64,000 bases of DNA, taken from positions 620,001 to 684,000 of the forward strand of contig CAWBCO010000002.1 in the NCBI GenBank assembly GCA_963787415.1, in the 5' to 3' direction. The notes under the pieces were generated by a model that worked only from the letters and a program-made list of their open reading frames with translations, did not search any database and had not been told where the DNA came from. This DNA is from CAVUWL01 sp963787415 (GTDB lineage Bacteria > Actinomycetota > Thermoleophilia > Solirubrobacterales > 70-9). The position numbers and the translations under genes were made by a program. This document shows, in pieces, positions 51,345 to 59,162 of this stretch (its first letter is position 1; each line of letters opens with the position of its first letter).

Positions 51345-51987
51345 ATGAACGTCACAGATATCCCCCCCACGACAACGGCGCCGCCGGCTGAGCGGCACCG
51401 AGCGGCGAGCAAAGATCCTCGACGCTGCTACTCGCCTGTTCTCTGAGCGTGGATACCACGCCGTCTCGATGGAGGAGATTGCTGAGGCAGCCGAGACCTG
51501 GAAGGCCGTCGTGTATGACCACTTCCCTTCCAAGGTCGAGCTCTACGTCGCATTGCTTGAGAGCTTCCGTGACCAACTGCTGGTCGCAACCGCGAGCGCC
51601 TCGACCGATGAGCACGGTCGAGAAGCGCGCCTGCGCGCCTCCTTCGAGGCGTTTTTCGTATTTGTCGAGGAGCGGCCCGACGCGGTGCGGCTGCTGTTTT
51701 TGGAGACCCCCGGCGAGCCAGAGCTGGCCCGTGTCAGCGCCAGGGTGCAAAGCGGCGCGACAAAGGGGATTGCCAAGGTCTTGGCGAGCGACCCGGCGCT
51801 GCTAGGCACTGCGGTCGACCGTGAGCAGACGATTGAGATGCTCGCCGCGATGATCAAGGGCGCCGTGCATGCTCTCGCCGCCTGGTGGCGCGAGCACCCC
51901 GCGATACCGCGCTCCGCGATCGTCGAGCAGGCGACGCAGATTATCTGGGGCGGCATCGGCGATCTGTACTCAGACATTGAGAAATGA
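51345..51987 (+). pseudogene. TetR/AcrR-family transcriptional regulator, frameshifted in a C run
   Basis: The main frame reads MEEIAEAAETWKAVVYDHF and PSKVELYVALLESFRDQLL, the end of the HTH and the ligand-binding domain (RPDAVRLLFLETPGEPELA, GDLYSDIEK). Upstream, the missing HTH start appears if one base is removed from the seven-C run at 51362-51368: KILDAATRLFSERGYHAVS in frame with ATG 51345. As sequenced, only a truncated protein starting at ATG 51469 without most of the HTH is possible. It overlaps the next small ORF as ATGA. Confidence 0.85.
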
Positions 51988-52154
51988 GGACAGCAAGCCG
52001 ACTCCCGCTCATAGCTCTTCCCCTTGCCATCGATGCGTGCGTCTTAGCCGAAATCGCCCTCCATCCGCAATGGAAGAGCCGCAATCGTTTGGGTCAGCGC
52101 CGATCTCGCGCCCGCTTTCCTCTTGCTCGTCGCGGCTGCCTTCAGGCGACCGTG
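51984..52154 (+). pseudogene. Small membrane protein gene, frameshifted
   Basis: ATG 51984 overlaps the TetR stop. The frame reads RLPLIALPLAIDACVLAEI and HPQWKS; another frame then gives AAIVWVSADLAPAFLLLVA and stops at 52154. Together these would form a short two-helix membrane protein cotranscribed with the regulator. It is a guess from composition and overlap. Confidence 0.4.
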
Positions 52155-52393
52155 AGGTGCAGGAGTTCGCGCTCGCACTCATCCCCTGCCTCCACCGGCT
52201 CGGGGGAGAGCATCAGCGCCAGAGCTTTGAGCACGTTATCGCGCGCCTCCTTGCGACTTCGGCCCTGGCTGATTACACCGGAGACCGCCGGGATTGCGGC
52301 GATGATCCAGCCGTCCTCCCCATTTTCGTAGATGATCGCCAAGTCGAGCTTGGGCACCGCAGAAACGATATCTGGCAGCGGCGATTCGGTCAC
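52142..52393 (-). CDS. HicB-like antitoxin-family protein (orphan)
   Basis: An 83-residue protein from GTG 52393 with GGAGG upstream. The HicB-like fold shows LDLAIIYENGEDGWIIAAI, AVSGVISQGRSRKEARDNV and LKALALMLSPEPV. No HicA partner is found downstream, where the reverse-strand tetR-linked ORF lies. It may be an orphan antitoxin or a regulator. Confidence 0.8.
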   Translation of the reverse strand: MTESPLPDIVSAVPKLDLAIIYENGEDGWIIAAIPAVSGVISQGRSRKEARDNVLKALALMLSPEPVEAGDECERELLHLTVA

Positions 52394-52454
52394 TGAATTC
52401 TCCTCCCGTCGAGCACTGCGCTCATTACTACATCGGTGGCGGACGCGGCCATAT

Positions 52455-53096
52455 TTATTTGAGGCAGATCGCCTGCACTTCGGCCGCGGCGGTGCCGCCG
52501 GAATCGCTGGTGATCCTGCCCACCATGCCGTTCGCTTCGGTGTTGCTGACAGGAAGCGACTCGAGCACCCCCACTTCACGGTTGCCGGGGTTGGTGAAGA
52601 CCACACCGCCGGTCAGCAACCGTTCGCCGGGACCGCAGAAAGCTGGCTCACTGTCTGAGGCAGTCCATTCCGCGTTCCGGGGAACTTCATCAAGATCGGC
52701 AATTGGAGTGCCGTGGACGGTCACCGGACCCAGGGCGTAGCCGCGGATCGATTCGGGAGCGATCGCGCTGGCCGTCACGGCGTCCGACGCGAGAGCGCCC
52801 ACGCCGACCGCGCCGGCTGCCAGTGCCTTTGAGGTGACTGCGCCGCCACCGAGGGAGGCTGAGCCGACGGCACCACCGGCGAGAGCCTTGGCGTTGACCG
52901 CTCCCTTCGCCAGTGCCTTGGAGTGAACGGCGCCCTTGGCCAGCGTTTTGGCAGTTACAGCACCGGGGGCGATCTCGCCCTTGCGCACGATGATCTTGCT
53001 GGGCGTCGCATTGGCGGTGCCAGCCAAGGCGACCACCAGTGCTGTGAAGCCCAATACCGTTCCCAGACTCGGACGTCCCAGCTTCAACTTGCTCAT
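52455..53096 (-). CDS. Secreted protein with decapeptide GAV-xxKALA repeats
   Basis: A 213-residue protein with a signal peptide (GTVLGFTALVVALAGTANA). The middle is an array of about seven roughly ten-residue units, e.g. KGAVHSKALA, KGAVNAKALA and GGAVTSKALA. This recalls pentapeptide or coiled repeat structures in surface and tail-fibre proteins. A C-terminal domain follows with FCGPGERLLTGGVVFTNPG and a final Cys (EVQAICLK). Related secreted proteins lie at 58448. The role is unknown. Confidence 0.75.
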   Translation of the reverse strand: MSKLKLGRPSLGTVLGFTALVVALAGTANATPSKIIVRKGEIAPGAVTAKTLAKGAVHSKALAKGAVNAKALAGGAVGSASLGGGAVTSKALAAGAVGVGALASDAVTASAIAPESIRGYALGPVTVHGTPIADLDEVPRNAEWTASDSEPAFCGPGERLLTGGVVFTNPGNREVGVLESLPVSNTEANGMVGRITSDSGGTAAAEVQAICLK

Positions 53097-53210
53097 TTCA
53101 GCCTCCTCGATCGACCCCGCCGAGCCGATCGACCCGACGCCTAAATTTTAGAAGCCTGGTGAGCAAATTGTGGGCGGCGGAGGCCCTCAGCCGTGAAGCC
53201 TGGCGCCCGT

Positions 53211-53488
53211 TCAATCCAGGTCCGCCAAGCCGCGGGCGATCCATTCGTACTCGCCGTTGACGAGCGGCACCTCGTCGGGGAAGCGGGCCGCCCAAACCCA
53301 GCGCTCCCAACGGGTGAAGCCGCCGTGCCGAGAGGCGCTGATCCGCTCTTGCGGGGTCATTCGCGAGAGCACCGAGAGGAAACCATCGACGAGGCGATCC
53401 GCCTCTTGCCCATCGCGGCCGGTGAGAACCTCGTAGGTGAGCGGCTGCTCGACGCCTCGATGATCGTGTCCAAGATCTGCTGGCTCAT
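53211..53488 (-). pseudogene. Small hypothetical protein, frameshifted
   Basis: The start MSQQILDTIIEA at 53488 has AAGGAG just before it. After a one-base shift near 53462 the frame continues PLTYEVLTGRDGQEADRLV, MTPQERISASRHGGFTRWE and ends VNGEYEWIARGLADLD. The joined product would be about 92 residues. No family recognised. Confidence 0.55.
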
Positions 53489-54146
53489 CCGAGACTCCTT
53501 TGCTCTTGGCGCCCGCCCGCTGCGGGAGCCGCTGCCCGGCGCCCGCACGCCCAAGGCGTGCAAGATCCTGGGCACCTGATGCGGCTCCCGCAGAGGCGGC
53601 CTGGTGCGCGTGCGGGCCTGAGCGATCACACGCGCCGGCTCGTCGCAGAGGCTCAGATCGACTCTCAGAGCCTCGATTTAGGGGCCGGGCGCTCATTTCA
53701 CCCCCGTTGTCCACGCCGAGGCCCGGTTGAACCGGTCTTGGAGTAAGAAACTTCCCCGTCTCGGTTCACAATGAGCCTTACATCAGCGCGTGATTCTCCG
53801 GCCGGGCTTCGCCAACGGCGAACGACCCGGGAACTGAGAGGTAGCCGGGCCGTTCGCGCTACGCAGGCCGTAACCAGGGAGCTCGGCCTGCGGTTCTGTG
53901 CGGCGCGTACTTATCTCCGCCGCGCAGTTCTGGTGGGGGCGAATCAGAACCGAGGCCGAGTCCTTCGGGGCGAGGCGTAGCGAACTCCTCGCGATAGTCG
54001 AACCCGTCTCTCAGGCGGCTCGACCTCGATCTCCCCCAAGTGGAGAGTGAAGAGAAACTGAGGGGTTTCAGATAGGAGGACCTTGAAGCGGGCGGGCCAA
54101 CACGGATAGAAGCGCCGCACAGTGAAGGCCCTCCCTCCTTGATACA
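53489..54146. other. Gap without a clear intact gene; possible remnant
   Basis: About 660 bases. On the minus strand near 53950-54190 several frames look protein-like in short stretches (FLFTLHLGEIEVEPPERRV, then GFDYREEFATPRPEGLG in another frame), which suggests a decayed gene. No family assigned and no start is visible. Confidence 0.4.
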
Positions 54147-54694
54147 TCACACCACCGAGACCCACTGAAAGCCGCGCCCAGACAGCGGCTCGCACTCCAT
54201 AGCGGGCCAGTCAAATCGGAACGCATGCCTCATCTCCTCGAGGTGATCGAGGCTGGCGACCCTTGCTTCGCCGCCGTCATCGGAAGTGCGATAGATGGAA
54301 CCGGCGCGGAGCTCGGGGTAGTGGGGGCAGCCGAAGACGCGGCTGGGGAGCAGCAGGTTCACGGCGCCGGCGGCGGTATCGAAGCGGAACTCACCGTCGA
54401 GTATCCGCATTGGGGCGTGGCGGTCCATGGGCTTGCGGTCGCGGAAGCTGAGTACACGCCGTGCATCGAGGTTGACCAGAACCTCGGTGAACCTGGCGCA
54501 GTTCTCGATTGTTCGGTCGATGGTCAGCTCAATCGCCTCGACCGACTGGGTAGCGCCATGGGCACTGATTGCGAAGGCGCGATCACGACGTAGTTGACCG
54601 CCTCACCGTGCAAGGCATCGAAGAGCAGCTCGGGATCGGGTGGGCGGCGGAGGCCGAAGGCGTCGCGCACAGCGGTGGTCTTGGGCAGGGTCAA
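54147..54694 (-). pseudogene. Degenerate nucleotidyltransferase (AbiEii-like) gene, frameshifted
   Basis: Start TTG near 54694 gives LPKTTAVRDAFGLRRPPDP and ELLFDALHGEAVNYVVI. After a shift near 54580 the frame reads AFAISAHGATQSVEAIEL and later VFGCPHYPELRAGSIYRTS and ASLDHLEEMRHAF. This order (LLxALxxxxVxYVVIGGFAxxAHG, then ASLDDLIAMK) is that of the AbiEii/MNT-type nucleotidyltransferases. The catalytic GG and DxD are lost (the DLD step reads IDR). So it is a dead toxin-type gene. Confidence 0.55.
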
Positions 54695-55157
54695 TGGGGG
54701 CAGAGAGGCTTGGGGGCCGATTTTGAGATTCAGTCAAAAACAACGACGGGCACGCAAACGACCCGGCGGGAAGAGAGCCCCCGGGCGGCCATAACAGGGA
54801 TGGGACGTCCCCGGCCCAAGCGTTTGCGCTACAACTGATCGTGCCGCACAGGGAAAGCGGGACGACCTTGGAACTGCGGACGGGAGCTAGGGTGGCCCTA
54901 CCCGCAGCATGTAAACCAAGATACTAGCGGACCATAAGGCCATGGTAAAGGGTTTGTTAACCTGGATTCAAGCTGATTAGTCAAGACGTTTGCGTACCAT
55001 CACTAGCGAAGGGTCGTGCACAGGGGCCGCCGAGGTCCCCTTTTGCGACGGTTCAAGCGAGGACCCACCCACCTGCGCCTTCCCTGCCCGCCAGTCGGAG
55101 GAGGGCCTTGAACCCAGCGGCCCCACTCCCGGGTCGGAAGACCGGCGAACCGATCCC
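54695..55157. other. 463-base AT-richer gap
   Basis: Contains an AT-richer patch (about 54900-55010, with GGTAAAGGGTTTGTTAACC) unusual for this window. No gene was seen on either strand. A promoter or terminator is possible. Confidence 0.5.
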
Positions 55158-55979
55158 TCAGCGGGCGCGACAGGTGCGGACGGTTTCTTGTTTTAAGTCC
55201 GGCCCGTCGGCGAGTTCGAAGGTTGCACGGGCGAGGGATAGGGGCCCGGAGGTAAAGCGTCGTGGAAGCGGACAGGAGGCGCTGAGGTAGCTGTGGGTCT
55301 GGCCGCGGTAGGAGAAATGGCGGGAGACGACGATGCTGAAGTGGGCGAAATGAGGCCAGGGACCGATGGAGCGAGGGACGCGGGTGACCAAGACCGTTGG
55401 GAACGGACCAGCCTGGCGGCGGACGTGGAACGGGAGCACAAAGGAGACCGGCGGGTCGGAGGTGTAGGCGAGTACGTAGACAGCCGTGTGTCCCGCTTTG
55501 GTCTTGCCGTTGAAGACGAGGAGGTGGGCATGGAGGCCGAAGGGAGCCTGGTCGGGGATGAAGACCCGGTCATAGAGATGGCCATGACCGACAAGGGCGC
55601 TGCCGCAGACCGAGGTGGCCTGGCGAGAATCTATAAAGCGAAGTCTTGACTGGGGGCAGATTGGGAGTCCCGTGACGTCGAGCGCGCCGCGCCAGGCCAA
55701 TTCGAGCTTGATCGATTTAACCCGCGGAAGCGGGATCGATTCGGCGGGGCGAATGCCGGCCTGCAACCGCACCGCCACGGGTGCCGAATGGCTGCGGGGA
55801 AGCCTGCGGGGAGAGATGCCGCCTTTGATGAAGACGATCAGACCGCCACTCTCGGAGTCTTCGGCATATACGGGTCCTGCGACGACAGCGAGTATTCCGA
55901 GGGCGGTGAGGACGGCGGGCAACCAGGCACGCCACCTGATGCCGGGCCTTTTGGCTCTGCTGCTTCGCGGATCAGGCAA
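55158..55979 (-). CDS. Secreted beta-rich protein, paralogue of the 57648 gene
   Basis: A 273-residue protein with a signal/anchor segment (LPAVLTALGILAVVAGPVY). The mature part shows LIVFIKGGISPRRLPRSHS, LPICPQSRLRFIDSRQATS and the closing TYRGQTHSYLSASCPLPRR. The same landmarks (GGISPTALPRH, LPICHAAQIEATTSDQA, SYISAACPAPAGF) occur at 57648, so the two are paralogues. Conserved Cys residues may form disulfides. Function unknown. Confidence 0.75.
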   Translation of the reverse strand: MPDPRSSRAKRPGIRWRAWLPAVLTALGILAVVAGPVYAEDSESGGLIVFIKGGISPRRLPRSHSAPVAVRLQAGIRPAESIPLPRVKSIKLELAWRGALDVTGLPICPQSRLRFIDSRQATSVCGSALVGHGHLYDRVFIPDQAPFGLHAHLLVFNGKTKAGHTAVYVLAYTSDPPVSFVLPFHVRRQAGPFPTVLVTRVPRSIGPWPHFAHFSIVVSRHFSYRGQTHSYLSASCPLPRRFTSGPLSLARATFELADGPDLKQETVRTCRAR

Positions 55980-56211
55980 GGTTGCTCACTCTTTGATCCT
56001 GGACTCGGGTTTGGCGACGCATCATTCACCTGCGGCCCTTGGTCCCAGGAGGCCGATTGCGTCGCAAGCGGCGGCATCCAAGGCAACAATTATTAGCACA
56101 TCCGCGGACCACCACTTCGCTCCTCTACAAGGCAGCGAGAACGATGGTGGGGTTCGATTGATCAAAAGTTTTAAAACTTGCGTGTACCAGCACTACGCAG
56201 GCGGTCTCGGC

Positions 56212-56661
56212 TCAGCAGTAGGCGAAATCAAACTGCGAGACCGCCTTATTGGCGAGCGTGGCATCGTGCTTGATCTGGGCTTCAAGCTGGCGGTACTTAT
56301 GCGGATGGCCTGCTCTGATCGCCCTGCTCTCTCCATCCAAAAGCAAAGCACCTGAGCGGAGATAGTCAAGCCATCTGGTCAGCCTGGCTTCGTCTGCTTT
56401 GGGCTGGGGCACTGCCTTAAGCTCGATGTAGAGATGCTTCAGGTTCCTTCCTTCCTGGGCTCTTTCCCTGCCCAACCGTCGGATGGAGCTGAGTTCGCGC
56501 CTTTCTGACCTGGTCCAGGGCTGTACGGATTTCATTTCATAGGTCTTGCAGATCGGATCCACCTTGGCGACGTATTCCTTGCGGGTCATTCCTTCAGCGG
56601 AGGCGAGGGAGATAATGAGCAGGAAAGCCGCTGTGGTGGCGAGAGCAAGAGACTTCTTCAT
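56212..56661 (-). CDS. Small secreted helical protein
   Basis: A 149-residue protein with signal peptide MKKSLALATTAAFLLIISL. The mature part is helical with two Cys (VDPICKTYEMKSV near the start, FAYC at the end): RKEYVAKVDPICKTYEM, ERAQEGRNLKHLYIELK and RLTRWLDYLRSG. Similar small secreted proteins occur widely in Thermoleophilia. No function known. Confidence 0.75.
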   Translation of the reverse strand: MKKSLALATTAAFLLIISLASAEGMTRKEYVAKVDPICKTYEMKSVQPWTRSERRELSSIRRLGRERAQEGRNLKHLYIELKAVPQPKADEARLTRWLDYLRSGALLLDGESRAIRAGHPHKYRQLEAQIKHDATLANKAVSQFDFAYC

Positions 56662-56685
56662 CGGGGTCGGGAGCCTTTTTGAGTT

Positions 56686-56949
56686 TTATGGGCAGTGGGG
56701 TAGGGAGAGGAGGTGGTTGGTGGCGCTGTGGTCCGGATCGGTGGTGAGGTATTTGCCGCCCCCACCTTCGCCGACGACCAGGGCAACCCGCTCGTGGTCG
56801 TTCGTTTCCACGTAATAGTTGGCGCCGTCTTCGACCTCGGCGATGATCTGTAGCTCCCACTCGGTCCAGCCGTGGAGCCCTCCGACGCCAGCAATGCGGT
56901 TGTCGGGATCGTGGGGGTGGGGAATGATGCAAGTGATGCGTGTCGCCAT
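56686..56949 (-). CDS. DUF3892 family protein
   Basis: An 87-residue soluble protein: MATRITCIIPHPHDPDNRI, GWTEWELQIIAEVEDGANY, VALVVGEGGGGKYLTTDP and LLSLPHCP. The repeated phrase 'YLTTxxD...NLLSLPxCP' is the DUF3892 hallmark. Function unknown. It lies between small secreted proteins and a lipoprotein. Confidence 0.85.
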   Translation of the reverse strand: MATRITCIIPHPHDPDNRIAGVGGLHGWTEWELQIIAEVEDGANYYVETNDHERVALVVGEGGGGKYLTTDPDHSATNHLLSLPHCP

Positions 56950-56970
56950 TGATCGTGCTTTACCTATGAC

Positions 56971-57666
56971 TCAGGGGATCTGCAGAGGGGTCCCTGGAGC
57001 GAGGCTGATCGCCTTCCAGGCGGATCCTTCGCGCCTCAGCACGAAGTAGCTGGGCTTTCCCCCCTTGGGGCGAAAGAGGACGAAGGCCGTGTCGCCCTTG
57101 ACCCTGACGGCACTGAGCGTCCCGACGGCGGCTCTGCGGGCTTCGGGCCCAATCGAGTGAAGGAGGCCGGGAAGCACCAAAGTGCAGCCATTGCTATCTC
57201 GGTGCTTGCCCTGCAGGTATGCCTGAAGTTGTTTGCGGTTTGAGCTTGTGAGGTCGGAGCAGACCCTGGGGTAATCGGAGGTGGCGAGGGCGTGAAAGAA
57301 AGAGAAGGCCGTGGCGGCAAGGAGTGCTTTCTGGGCGGAGGTTGGCACGGAACCATAGGTCTGGATGCTGTTTTCGGGACTGGAGCCGGAGGGGCTTGGA
57401 CTATTCGATCCGATGCCCGAATTGCGTGCGCCGCTTTGGGCAGCGCCGGTGGTTTGCTTGCCCGATTGAGCGGTGGCAGGGAGCGAGCTGTTGCTTTGGG
57501 CAGCGCCGGTTGTCGAGTTGGTTTGAGTCGAGGATCCGCCCCCACAGCCGGCGGCGAAGAGGAGGGCCACGCTTGCAGCTGCAAGGACAACAGAGCGGAG
57601 CGCTGCGGACCTTGGTTGACTCCCTTCTTTCTGTGGGGAAGGCCGTCTCACCGGCTGACCCGACAA
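56971..57666 (-). CDS. Putative lipoprotein with Ser/Gln-rich linker
   Basis: A 231-residue protein. The hydrophobic leader SVVLAAASVALLFAAGCGG gives a lipobox (AAGC). A Ser/Thr/Gln-rich linker (about 45-100) leads to a compact C-terminal domain: AFSFFHALATSDYPRVCSD, LQAYLQGKHRDSNGCTLVL and FVLFRPKGGKPSYFVL, a NTF2/SnoaL-like or similar fold with two Cys. The ORF start overlaps the neighbouring 57648 gene end by 19 bases. Function unknown. Confidence 0.75.
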   Translation of the reverse strand: MSGQPVRRPSPQKEGSQPRSAALRSVVLAAASVALLFAAGCGGGSSTQTNSTTGAAQSNSSLPATAQSGKQTTGAAQSGARNSGIGSNSPSPSGSSPENSIQTYGSVPTSAQKALLAATAFSFFHALATSDYPRVCSDLTSSNRKQLQAYLQGKHRDSNGCTLVLPGLLHSIGPEARRAAVGTLSAVRVKGDTAFVLFRPKGGKPSYFVLRREGSAWKAISLAPGTPLQIP

Positions 57667-58439
57667 CTGCGGACAATGGTCGAGGCGAGGGTAACTCCGC
57701 CTTCAAAGCGCATCGAGGCATGGGCGAAGGGGAACAGCGCAGCCGAGAACCCGGCGGGAGCTGGGCAGGCGGCTGAGATGTAACTGCGGCGGGCGCCGCG
57801 GTAGGTATAGGTGCGGTGCAGAGTGAGGGAGATGCTCTTGAGGTAGCCATAGTGGTTTAGCGAGGCGGGAAGATTGTCAATCAGCTGCGTGCCGTAGGCG
57901 CCGGGGAGGTGGTGGACGTAGAAGGTGATGACGCTCGTGCCCGAAACCGGGTTGGTCCCGTAGATCTGGGCGAGGATCACCTGGCGGCCTTCGCTTAGGC
58001 CGTTGAAGGCGAGGATGCGGCCCTGGGCCGGGAAGGTCTCCTTTTCGGCGAAGGAAGCCTGGGCGACGTAGGTGCCGGTGCCGACCAGGGCGTCGCGGCA
58101 GGCGGCAAGCGCCTGGTCGGAGGTGGTCGCTTCGATCTGGGCGGCGTGGCAGATCGGCAGGCCGGCGGTTTCGAGGTGGCCATTGCGATTGATCGAGATC
58201 TCGATCTGGCGAAGCGGCGGCGGTTCGATGCCGGGGGGAGTCCTGACCGTACCGGACACGGTGAGTGAGATCGGGGCCAGGGTGTGACGGGGCAGGGCGG
58301 TTGGTGAGATGCCGCCGTTGAAGCTGACAAAGAGGTCGCCGTGCTGGGTCAGGGAGGCCTGGGCGAGAGTGGCCACCGCGGCGAGCAGCGCCGAGGCCGC
58401 GAGCAGCGCGATTAAGCCTTTGCGTCGCATCTGACTCAC
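57648..58439 (-). CDS. Secreted beta-rich protein, paralogue of the 55158 gene
   Basis: A 263-residue protein with signal peptide (LIALLAASALLAAVATLAQA) and the same landmark order as 55158: SFNGGISPTALPRHTLAPI, LPICHAAQIEATTSDQALA, RDALVGTGTYVAQASFAEK and SYISAACPAPAGFSAALFP. The start follows nine bases after the stop of the gene at 58448. Unknown role, probably cell-surface. Confidence 0.78.
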   Translation of the reverse strand: MSQMRRKGLIALLAASALLAAVATLAQASLTQHGDLFVSFNGGISPTALPRHTLAPISLTVSGTVRTPPGIEPPPLRQIEISINRNGHLETAGLPICHAAQIEATTSDQALAACRDALVGTGTYVAQASFAEKETFPAQGRILAFNGLSEGRQVILAQIYGTNPVSGTSVITFYVHHLPGAYGTQLIDNLPASLNHYGYLKSISLTLHRTYTYRGARRSYISAACPAPAGFSAALFPFAHASMRFEGGVTLASTIVRSCRVSR

Positions 58440-58447
58440 CTCCGCCG

Positions 58448-59074
58448 CTAGCGGACCAGCGGGTAGACGCAGTAGTAGGCGGAGGGATCGCCTGCTGGCT
58501 GTTCCTGAGGCGGGCCGTTGCCGTTGACGACGATCGTCGTGTATTCGTTGTCGGTGTGGGGAGCGCTATAGAGGTCGTCGGTGAACTGATGCTGGGAGGG
58601 GCCGAGACCACTGCCCAAATGCAAGGTGCCCTGGGTCGAGTAGAGCTCCATCGGGGTCGGCAGGAAGCCGCCCTTGGCGGCGCAGTCCTCTGCCGCGGCC
58701 TCGAGGTTTGGGGCTTCGGCGTTGGATTGGGAGTCAAAGCATAGGCCGCGGATCAGGGTGGTGTTGGCTGGACAGGAGGCGGCATGACCGCCGACGGTGT
58801 TGGCGTTTGAGGCGTTTGAGGCGTTGGTGGCATCAGGAACAGCGCCGAGGGCGGGGAGGTTGATGTCGGAGCCGGTGAGCGAGTGTTCGGCGACCTTGGC
58901 GGCGGTGATCGCTCCACTTGCGATCTTGCCGTTCGTAACGGCGGAGGCCTTGAGCTGGCGGGGGCCGACGCTGTTGGGGGGAATTCGGAGCGCCGCGTAG
59001 GCGGAGCCCCCCAAGGCGATGAAAAGCGCAAGCGTTGCGACGACGTTTCCGTAGGTCAGTCTTTGTCGAAGCAT
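58448..59074 (-). CDS. Secreted actinobacterial 'NVVATLALFIALGGSAYA'-type protein
   Basis: A 208-residue protein. The N-terminus (YGNVVATLALFIALGGSAY) is a leader found on many secreted proteins in Solirubrobacterales, followed by short repeats (PRQLKASAVTNGKIASGAI). The C-terminal domain has four Cys (SCPANTTLIRGLCFDSQSN, AEDCAAKGGFLPTPMELYS) and ends YYCVYPLVR. The leader and repeat style match the gene at 52455. Unknown function. Confidence 0.75.
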   Translation of the reverse strand: MLRQRLTYGNVVATLALFIALGGSAYAALRIPPNSVGPRQLKASAVTNGKIASGAITAAKVAEHSLTGSDINLPALGAVPDATNASNASNANTVGGHAASCPANTTLIRGLCFDSQSNAEAPNLEAAAEDCAAKGGFLPTPMELYSTQGTLHLGSGLGPSQHQFTDDLYSAPHTDNEYTTIVVNGNGPPQEQPAGDPSAYYCVYPLVR

Positions 59075-59162
59075 TCTTTGATCCTGATTCCCTTGGCGGA
59101 TTTAAACCTCGTGCACAATGGGTCGGTAAATCAACGGCGCCCCCCTCAATTCTGCAGAGGTG

